Assembly: GCA_903827345.1 (NCBI GenBank)
Contig: CAIKID010000276.1
Location: 1-11,150 of the forward strand
Length of the DNA stretch: 11,150 bases
Source of the DNA: an uncultured Actinomycetes bacterium
GTDB taxonomy: Bacteria; Actinomycetota; Actinomycetes; Nanopelagicales; Nanopelagicaceae
Direction: 5' to 3'
The position numbers were made by a program, and so were the translations under genes. Below the pieces are notes generated by a model, which saw only the letters and a program-made list of their open reading frames with translations, was not told the origin of the DNA and ran no database searches. Of this stretch, positions 6,277 to 11,150 are shown piece by piece (the first letter of the stretch is position 1; every line of letters begins with the position of its first letter).

Positions 6277-7122
6277 GTGCTTAAAGTAGCAATTCCCAAC
6301 AAAGGATCTCTCTCAGAGTCCGCTATCACGATGCTCAAAGAAGCTGGATACCGGCAACGTACCGATTCGCGCGATCTGACGCTTATTGATACAGAAAATG
6401 CTATTGAGTTCTACTACCTGCGCCCAAGAGATATCGCGATCTACGTGGCAAGCGGAGAGTTGGAAGTTGGCATCACAGGGCGTGACCTGTTGATAGATAG
6501 CGGAGCCGTTGCTACCGAACTCCTCGCTTTAGATTTTGGGAAAAGCACCTTTAGATTTGCAGCGCCGATCGGCAACTCATTTACTGAGCAGAACCTGGCC
6601 GGTAAGCGCATCGCCACGGCCTATCCGGGCTTAGTCAGCAGTCACTTCAAGAAGGTTGGAATCCAGGTTGAGGTAGTGCGTTTAGATGGAGCGGTCGAAA
6701 GTTCAGTCCGCCTCGGAGTCGCAGATGCCATTGCGGACGTGGTCTCAACTGGAGGAACATTGCGCCAAGCAGGTCTCTCAACTTTTGGCGAGGCTATTCT
6801 CCATAGCGAGGCTATCCTTATTGAACGCCCGTCGGAATCTCGCTCTGCTGATGTCGAAACACTTCTACGCCGCCTTCAAGGCGTGGTAATCGCCCGACAA
6901 TATGTATTAGTTGATTATGACGTTAGATCAGAGTTCCTCGACGCAGCTTGCGCCTTAACACCAGGGATCGAATCTCCAACGATTTCACCGCTACAACGCA
7001 CAGGATGGAACGCAGTCCGTGCAATGGTTAAGCGCAGTGATATTAATCGAATTATGGATGATCTTTGGAAAGTCGGAGCTCGCGGGATTCTCGTGACCGA
7101 CATCCACGCCTGCCGTCTATAA
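6277..7122 (+). CDS. hisG: ATP phosphoribosyltransferase, long form
   Basis: First committed step of histidine biosynthesis: joins ATP and PRPP to form phosphoribosyl-ATP, the substrate of the neighbouring HisE. The 281-residue length is that of the long, HisZ-independent form with a C-terminal ACT-like regulatory domain, through which histidine normally inhibits the enzyme. Visible motifs are the start LKVAIPNKGSLS, the type-II periplasmic-binding-like core with GITGRDLL, the PRPP-binding ADAIADVVSTGGTLR and the actinobacterial tail GARGILVTDIHACRL. The GTG start is backed by GAGGAG six bases upstream. The gene ends only 7 bases from the convergent serB stop, and no terminator hairpin is obvious in between. 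Confidence 0.96.
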   Translation: MLKVAIPNKGSLSESAITMLKEAGYRQRTDSRDLTLIDTENAIEFYYLRPRDIAIYVASGELEVGITGRDLLIDSGAVATELLALDFGKSTFRFAAPIGNSFTEQNLAGKRIATAYPGLVSSHFKKVGIQVEVVRLDGAVESSVRLGVADAIADVVSTGGTLRQAGLSTFGEAILHSEAILIERPSESRSADVETLLRRLQGVVIARQYVLVDYDVRSEFLDAACALTPGIESPTISPLQRTGWNAVRAMVKRSDINRIMDDLWKVGARGILVTDIHACRL

Positions 7123-7129
7123 CTTTCAG

Positions 7130-7771
7130 TTAATCTGCGATTCCCATCAAAGTCAGTACCTGAAGTAAATTGCCATCGTTAATAGCGAACATGGCAGCGG
7201 CTTGCACTTTAGGTTTTGCATTGAATGCGATGCTCAACCCCGCAATTGCCATCATTCCTAAATCATTGGCCCCATCGCCAACTGCGACAGTTTGATCCAA
7301 GGGAATTTCAAGGGCTAGTGCAATCTCTCGCAAAAAGTCGGCCTTTGCCGCGCGGTCGATGATGGCTCCCATCGTTCGCCCCGTCAGAACTCCATCGACG
7401 CTCTCCAACTGATTAGCGCGGAAGTAGTCGACTCCAACGGATCGCATAATCGGGTGGATGATATTCTCGAAACCTCCTGATACCACTGCGACTTTGTGGC
7501 CGCCGGCATGCAGCTTGTTCACCATCTCTTGCGCCCCGCGCGAAAGCGATATCTCTCGACGTACCTGATCGAAGATTTCAACCGGCAAGCCTTTGAGCAA
7601 GGCCACGCGCTCGGAGAGAGAAGAACTGAAGTCCACGTCTCCGCGCATCGAGCGCTCGGTGATAGCCGCTACTTCCTCTCCAACACCTGCGTGAGCCGCC
7701 AGAAGATCGATAGCCTCCTGTTGGATAAAGGTGGAATCCATATCCAGGACGACGAGGCGGCGCGCGGTCAT
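7130..7771 (-). CDS. serB: phosphoserine phosphatase, catalytic HAD domain as a separate protein
   Basis: Last step of serine biosynthesis: removes phosphate from phosphoserine. All HAD motifs are intact: DMDST with nucleophile D10 and acid D12, E19 in the substrate region, VVSGGF with the phosphate-binding serine, the lysine in DRAAKADFL, and GDGANDLGM for magnesium. The 213 residues cover only the catalytic domain. In actinobacteria SerB normally carries N-terminal ACT domains fused in frame. Here an ACT reading frame ends just 9 bases upstream, in the same frame, with a single TAA. The ATG at 7771 restarts translation, with AAGG overlapping that stop, 7 bases from the start, as a plausible Shine-Dalgarno. 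The ancestral fusion therefore appears split by one stop codon while the catalytic part stays complete. Confidence 0.93.
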   Translation of the reverse strand: MTARRLVVLDMDSTFIQQEAIDLLAAHAGVGEEVAAITERSMRGDVDFSSSLSERVALLKGLPVEIFDQVRREISLSRGAQEMVNKLHAGGHKVAVVSGGFENIIHPIMRSVGVDYFRANQLESVDGVLTGRTMGAIIDRAAKADFLREIALALEIPLDQTVAVGDGANDLGMMAIAGLSIAFNAKPKVQAAAMFAINDGNLLQVLTLMGIAD

Positions 7772-7780
7772 GAATGAGCC

Positions 7781-8047
7781 TTAAGGTTTTTCGGAGTAAT
7801 CAATTGCGACATCGAACCCGGTTCTCGCGCCAAATTCCGCGAGGTCAGTTTCGATAGCACGAACATGAGCCGGGTCACATGTGATCAAAAGAGCCAAGAT
7901 GAGACGTCCACGGAGGGCAATCTTCTGCACATCTACGATCTTGAGGGTGAAGGGTTCCAAAATGGCACGGAGAGAGTCTTCGGCTCCAGGTTCATCATCT
8001 GATGAGAGCAGGATAAGGGCGTTAAATTCATTTTCGAGTGCAGGCAT
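7781..8047 (-). CDS. ACT-domain protein, detached regulatory part of SerB
   Basis: An 88-residue soluble protein corresponding to the first ACT domain of actinobacterial SerB. The strand IVDVQKIALRGRLILALLI and the ending FDVAIDYS follow, nearly position for position, the ACT1 pattern of mycobacterial SerB2 as I recall it (NVEQVVIRGRLTLGVLV and DVAIERS). ACT domains bind amino acids and in SerB are linked to feedback by serine. The reading frame is the same as that of the catalytic gene, with one TAA and three codons between them. The second ACT domain of the two-ACT actinobacterial SerB is absent. Upstream, TAATCT lies 7 bases before the ATG, suggesting a leaderless start. It could act as a separate regulatory subunit, or be a relic; ACT fold intactness argues for retention. 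Confidence 0.8.
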   Translation of the reverse strand: MPALENEFNALILLSSDDEPGAEDSLRAILEPFTLKIVDVQKIALRGRLILALLITCDPAHVRAIETDLAEFGARTGFDVAIDYSEKP

Positions 8048-8054
8048 GAGGCGA

Positions 8055-8060
8055 AGATTA
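8055..8060 (-). promoter_or_regulatory. -10 hexamer for the ACT-serB transcript
   Basis: On the minus strand TAATCT (TANNNT) is followed by 7 bases and the ATG at 8047. No Shine-Dalgarno is present between them. It forms one half of a 50-base divergent promoter region. Confidence 0.45.
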
Positions 8061-8075
8061 GCCTGTATGACCTAA

Positions 8076-8092
8076 TGAAAGGGTATCTTTCA
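8076..8092. promoter_or_regulatory. palindrome over the putative ABC-gene promoter
   Basis: TGAAAG at 8076-8081 and CTTTCA at 8087-8092 form a perfect 6-bp inverted repeat with a 5-base spacer. It covers TATCTT at 8084-8089, a TANNNT hexamer 8 bases before the GTG of the ABC gene. The layout is that of an operator overlapping a -10, in the short gap between divergent genes. Regulator unknown; chance occurrence cannot be ruled out. Confidence 0.35.
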
Positions 8093-8097
8093 CCTTT

Positions 8098-8886
8098 GTG
8101 AGCCTCGTATTAGATCTGCAGGATGTTTCGGTCATTCGGGATGGCGGAACAATCCTGGGCCCGCTCTCTTGGAAAGTCTTCGCGGGGGAACGATGGGTAG
8201 TCCTAGGTCCTAATGGGGCTGGCAAGAGCACTCTCTTCGCCTTAGCTGGATCGATAATTCATCCCTCTAAAGGTCTAGTCACAATTTTGGATTCGCAGAT
8301 GGGTAAGACGGATGTTTTCGAACTGCGCCCCAGAATCGGCATGACGTCGAATGCTATCGTCGAATTGATTCCAGAAGATGAGAGTGTGCTCAATGTTGTA
8401 ATGACATCGGCATATGCGATTATTGGACGCTGGCAGGAAAGTTATGACCTTTGGGATGAGTCACGAGCCCTTAGCCTTCTTACGATTCTCGGCGTACGCT
8501 CCCTTAAAGATCGCACCTTTGGCACCTTGAGTGAAGGTGAAAAGAAGCGAGTCCTCATCGCACGAGCGCTCATGCCAAACCCAGAGTTGCTTCTCCTCGA
8601 TGAACCCGCAGCAGGGCTCGATCTAGGTGGTCGTGAAGATCTACTTCGCCGGCTCAATGCCCTTGCATTAGATCCAGCAAGCCCCGCCACCATAATCGTC
8701 ACCCATCACGTGGAAGAGATTCCACTGGGGACAACACATTGCTTATTGCTCAGCGATGGTCTCGTTGTGGCACAAGGGGGGATTAAAGAAGTACTCACAT
8801 CAGTTAATCTTTCGATCGCATATGACATCGCGGTTGAGGTGCAAGAAGAGGGCGGTCGATACTTCGCCCGCGCCAGCGATCGTTAG
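8098..8886 (+). CDS. stand-alone ABC transporter ATP-binding protein
   Basis: A 262-residue soluble ABC ATPase with all nucleotide-binding motifs: Walker A GPNGAGKST at 37-45, signature LSEGEKKR starting at 144, Walker B LLLLDEP with D168 and E169, and the H-loop histidine H203 in VTHHVEE. The Q-loop position reads RIGMTSN, without the usual glutamine. This resembles the YlmA-like group as I remember it. There is no permease or binding protein next to it; the next gene is an undecaprenyl-diphosphate phosphatase. The substrate is unknown, and a non-transport role is possible. The GTG start is chosen because the family alignment begins immediately (LVLDLQDVSV) and a TATCTT hexamer lies 8 bases upstream. 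uppP follows after 8 bases. Confidence 0.85.
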   Translation: MSLVLDLQDVSVIRDGGTILGPLSWKVFAGERWVVLGPNGAGKSTLFALAGSIIHPSKGLVTILDSQMGKTDVFELRPRIGMTSNAIVELIPEDESVLNVVMTSAYAIIGRWQESYDLWDESRALSLLTILGVRSLKDRTFGTLSEGEKKRVLIARALMPNPELLLLDEPAAGLDLGGREDLLRRLNALALDPASPATIIVTHHVEEIPLGTTHCLLLSDGLVVAQGGIKEVLTSVNLSIAYDIAVEVQEEGGRYFARASDR

Positions 8887-8892
8887 GGGAGA
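8885..8892 (+). promoter_or_regulatory. Shine-Dalgarno of uppP
   Basis: AGGGGAGA overlaps the TAG stop of the ABC gene and lies just before the ATG at 8895, linking translation of the two genes. Confidence 0.65.
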
Positions 8893-8894
8893 AG

Positions 8895-9755
8895 ATGTTC
8901 CATTTCACATACTTGCAAGCTGGGATTACCGGTCTGATTCAAGGTATTACAGAGCTCTTTCCTATTGCAAGCTTGGGTCACTCGGTACTTGTGCCAGCAT
9001 GGCTGGGCGGTTCATGGCGCGCCTTCTCTGACACTCCCCAATATTTATTGGTAGCAGTTGCGCTACATCTAGCCAGCGCAATTGCGCTTTTTATTGTTTT
9101 CGCACCGCGCTGGATCGCCATACTGCGTTCAGTTATTTTCTGGAAGCGTGGCTCTTCTAGCTTCAATCTCTTCTGGTTATTGGTCCTGGGAACCATTCCA
9201 GTAGCACTCATTGGCTTGGCTTTCAGTAACTTCTTCCAACGAAATTTTCAAAAGCCTTTGAGCGCCGCTATCTTCCTAACTATTAATGGAGTAATACTCT
9301 TCAGCGCCGAACGGCTCACCTCAAAAAGGCGTGCTCACTCCGTTCCCGCAGATGAGAATCTAGCCATCATCGAACGCGTATCTCCCGGCCAGGCTCTGGT
9401 AATAGGAGTCGGACAGAGCGCCGCTCTCTTCGCTGGAATAAGTCGCTTCGGAATCACCGTTTCTGCTGGAATGTTACGGGGTCTTTCTCGCTCCGTAGCA
9501 GCGGATTTCGCCTTTCTGCTCTCCTTTCCAGTAATTCTTGGTGCATCAATTGTTAAATTGCCCAAGTTAGGCCATGGTGCTTTAACAGGCTCCTACGGGG
9601 CCTTGACATTTGGAGCCGCCATTGCATTTGTCGCGACAATCTTCAGCGTCAAAGTTTTAACGCGCTGGTTTAAGAGCAATTCTTTGCGTCCTTTTGCTGC
9701 TTACTGTTTGCTCGTAGGAGTTATATCGATTGTTAAATTCGGCTTCCTTAACTGA
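8895..9755 (+). CDS. uppP: undecaprenyl-diphosphate phosphatase (BacA/UppP family)
   Basis: Integral membrane phosphatase that recycles undecaprenyl pyrophosphate to the lipid carrier for peptidoglycan and other envelope polymers; the family is associated with bacitracin resistance. Two family motifs are recognisable: QGITELFPIASLGH at 16-29, fitting the (E/Q)xxxE pattern through Q16 and E20 and keeping S26 and H29, and AGISRFGIT around S183 and R184, a variant of PGxSRSxxT in which P is A and the second S is F. The protein has 286 residues with about eight hydrophobic segments. The ATG has a good Shine-Dalgarno overlapping the stop of the ABC gene. Its TGA shares one base with the next ATG (TGATG), so the downstream gene is translationally coupled. 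Confidence 0.9.
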   Translation: MFHFTYLQAGITGLIQGITELFPIASLGHSVLVPAWLGGSWRAFSDTPQYLLVAVALHLASAIALFIVFAPRWIAILRSVIFWKRGSSSFNLFWLLVLGTIPVALIGLAFSNFFQRNFQKPLSAAIFLTINGVILFSAERLTSKRRAHSVPADENLAIIERVSPGQALVIGVGQSAALFAGISRFGITVSAGMLRGLSRSVAADFAFLLSFPVILGASIVKLPKLGHGALTGSYGALTFGAAIAFVATIFSVKVLTRWFKSNSLRPFAAYCLLVGVISIVKFGFLN

Positions 9756-10489
9756 TGTTTGTTGGCCTGGGCACTGTACTAAATATCGGAACAATCGTAT
9801 TAGGGTCCGCCTTAGGAATTCTTGGCGGTGCACGTTTTCCGCAGAAGTTACGCGTTCTGGTAACCGATGTACTGGGTTGCGTAGCACTGATAAATGCAGC
9901 TGACAGCCTTAGAAGTGTTTGGTCGCATCCCTTTCTGTCCGCCGTACCAAAAGGTTGGACCACTTTAGGAACCCTCGCCGCGCTTATTCTCGGGGGAGTT
10001 ACGGGATATCTTTTGCATATCGAAGATCGCCTCGAAAACTTTGGGTTAAGTATCAAAGTTCGCTTTGGAGCACGCGACACCGGTACTTTCCTCGAAGGCT
10101 TCATGGCCGCCTCTTTGCTCTTCGCTATCGGCCCGCTAGCCATCTTGGGCAGTGTGAGTGATGGCATGCATACCGGAATTCAACAACTGGTATTAAAGAG
10201 CACGCTCGACGGCTTCGCTGCTATTGCATTCGCGACGACTTTCGGGTGGGGAGTTGCCTTCGCCGCCATTCCAGTTGCTATCTACCAATTTGGTTGGACC
10301 GCAATTGGGTTCTTCTTAGGGAATATCTTGACGCAATACCAAGTGCAATCTCTGACCGCGGTGGGTGGCGTTTTACTCTTCGGGATTGGATTACGCCTTC
10401 TTAACATCAAGATTATTGCGATCGGCGATCTCTTGCCAGCTCTCATCTTTGCGCCGCTGGTTGCTTTAGCGGCGCATCAATTTATCTAG
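9755..10489 (+). CDS. DUF554 family membrane protein (YqgA/YdfK-like)
   Basis: A 244-residue multi-pass membrane protein of the DUF554 family, whose molecular function is not established. Family features are the start GLGTVLNIGTIVLGSALG, the central LLFAIGPLAILGSVSDGM, and KSTLDGFAAIAFATTFGWGV followed by an YQ in a hydrophobic segment. About six or seven hydrophobic segments are visible. The ATG overlaps the uppP stop by one base (TGATG), so it belongs to the ABC-uppP transcription unit. A small-molecule transport or channel role is often guessed for the family; nothing here decides it. The final codons contain a perfect 8-bp hairpin. The stop lies 2 bases from the convergent dehydrogenase stop. 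Confidence 0.88.
   Translation: MFVGLGTVLNIGTIVLGSALGILGGARFPQKLRVLVTDVLGCVALINAADSLRSVWSHPFLSAVPKGWTTLGTLAALILGGVTGYLLHIEDRLENFGLSIKVRFGARDTGTFLEGFMAASLLFAIGPLAILGSVSDGMHTGIQQLVLKSTLDGFAAIAFATTFGWGVAFAAIPVAIYQFGWTAIGFFLGNILTQYQVQSLTAVGGVLLFGIGLRLLNIKIIAIGDLLPALIFAPLVALAAHQFI
10451..10475 (+). terminator. stem-loop at the 3' end of the DUF554 gene, possible terminator
   Basis: GCGCCGCT at 10451-10458 and AGCGGCGC at 10468-10475 form a perfect G+C-rich 8-bp stem with a 9-base loop inside the last codons of the gene. The + strand continues ATCAATTTATCT, a weak U-rich tract. No T-run follows on the minus strand. It may end the + strand unit where two genes converge. Confidence 0.4.
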
Positions 10490-10491
10490 AG

Positions 10492-11150
10492 TTAAAAGGT
10501 CGAGGCGTCAATTACGAAGCGATACTTAACATCGCTTGCAACTGTTCGCTCGTAGGCTTGGTTGATGTAGTCGGCGTTGATCACTTCAACGTCACTGAGG
10601 ATGTTCTTCTCAGAACAGAAATTCAACATCTCTTGTAACTCTGGCAAGCCGCCAATCATCGAACCTGCCAACGAACGGCGCAGTCGCAATAGGTTGAAGG
10701 CGCTTACATCGTATGGTTCGCCAGGAAGCCCAATAACAACCAACGTGCCATTTAACTTCAGAAGACCGAGATATAGATTGATATCTAGCTCTGCGGAAAC
10801 GGTATTGAGAATCAAATCGAAACTCTCTTTGAGTCCTTCAAAGACTGCTGGATCTTTGGTTACAACGAAGTGTTTAGCACCCATGCGCTGCGCGTCAGCT
10901 TCTTTATTTGCTGAATGCGAGAAGACGGTTACTTCAGCCCCCATCGCTGCGGCGAATTTAACGCCCATATGCCCAAGACCACCAAGTCCGATTACGCCTA
11001 CTTTGCTCCCTGGGCCGGCCTTCCAATGGCGCAACGGTGAATAGAGAGTAATTCCAGCGCAGAGCAGCGGAGCCACTCCGGAAAGTTCTAGGTTCTCCGG
11101 AACCAAGACGGCGTAGTCCTGGTCAATTACATATTTGTTGGAATACCCGC
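10492..11150 (-). CDS. zinc-type alcohol dehydrogenase, CAD/YahK-like, N-terminus beyond window
   Basis: NAD(P)-dependent medium-chain alcohol dehydrogenase of the cinnamyl-alcohol-dehydrogenase type, converting aldehydes and alcohols in the cytoplasm. The 218 visible codons are the C-terminal part of a protein usually about 350 residues long. They run from GYSNKYVIDQDYAV through LLCAGITLYSPLRHW, the Rossmann loop GLGGLGHMGVKFAAAMGAEV, GTLVVIGLPG and the typical ending YRFVIDASTF. The loop is followed by FSHSANK, a pattern that often goes with NADPH preference in this group. The catalytic zinc ligands near the N-terminus lie outside the window, so activity cannot be judged. The frame is open to the right edge; the TTG at 11104-11106 is internal, not a start. 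The true substrate is unknown. Confidence 0.9.
   Translation of the reverse strand, partial: GYSNKYVIDQDYAVLVPENLELSGVAPLLCAGITLYSPLRHWKAGPGSKVGVIGLGGLGHMGVKFAAAMGAEVTVFSHSANKEADAQRMGAKHFVVTKDPAVFEGLKESFDLILNTVSAELDINLYLGLLKLNGTLVVIGLPGEPYDVSAFNLLRLRRSLAGSMIGGLPELQEMLNFCSEKNILSDVEVINADYINQAYERTVASDVKYRFVIDASTF

Noticed and set aside
7123..7129. Terminator between the convergent hisG and serB genes
   Set aside because: The gap is only 7 bases and I found no G+C stem with a T-run on either strand nearby.
9748..10167. 139-codon minus-strand frame opposite the DUF554 gene
   Set aside because: It is rich in R, S and P, typical of the complement of a membrane-protein gene, and shows no domain.
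10577..11044. 155-codon + strand frame inside the alcohol dehydrogenase
   Set aside because: The opposite strand encodes a clear dehydrogenase with Rossmann motif; this frame is low-complexity antisense.
1..11150. Mobile elements, CRISPR arrays, phage or defence genes, tRNA or rRNA
   Set aside because: No transposase, integrase, direct-repeat array or RNA-gene signature was seen; the content is core metabolism and housekeeping.

Overview
The window looks like a compact stretch of an actinobacterial chromosome. Three things point there: the gene order (priA, def, fmt, rsmB, rpe, a riboflavin-related gene, hisE, hisG), a PriA without helicase motifs, and an ACT domain of the type found in actinobacterial SerB. 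G+C is moderate, roughly half by eye. Spacers are tiny, several genes overlap, and two convergent gene pairs are separated by only 7 and 2 bases. This suggests a small, streamlined genome such as a freshwater Nanopelagicales (acI) or Luna-type Microbacteriaceae; I cannot choose between them. No mobile element, CRISPR array, tRNA or rRNA was seen.

Layout: bases 1-97 do not continue the priA on the + strand. They seem to hold a short, G+C-richer, inverted fragment of another priA-like gene, joined head to head at an inverted 7-mer, most likely a chimeric or misassembled end. From about 97 to 5014 a + strand block carries priA (5' end missing), def, fmt, rsmB and rpe: replication restart, initiator-methionine formylation and deformylation, rRNA methylation and the pentose phosphate pathway. 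At 5058-5184 a clear FMN riboswitch follows and leads into a PnuC-family transporter, best read as the riboflavin importer RibM. hisE and hisG (histidine biosynthesis) come next. On the - strand at 7130-8047 lies a phosphoserine phosphatase whose ACT domain and catalytic HAD domain are two reading frames in the same register, separated by one TAA. Divergent from it, at 8098-10489, a + strand trio encodes a soluble ABC ATPase, an UppP/BacA-type undecaprenyl-diphosphate phosphatase and a DUF554 membrane protein. A zinc-type alcohol dehydrogenase on the - strand runs off the right edge.

Two themes stand out. First, the usual riboflavin biosynthesis genes between rpe and hisE are absent and only the FMN riboswitch plus transporter remain, as expected if uptake has replaced synthesis at this locus. 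Second, genes that begin transcription units (def, rpe, hisE, the ACT gene, probably the ABC gene) have a TANNNT hexamer 6 to 8 bases before the start codon and no Shine-Dalgarno, the arrangement of leaderless mRNAs. Downstream genes (hisG, the serB catalytic gene, uppP) and the riboswitch-led ribM have Shine-Dalgarno sequences instead.
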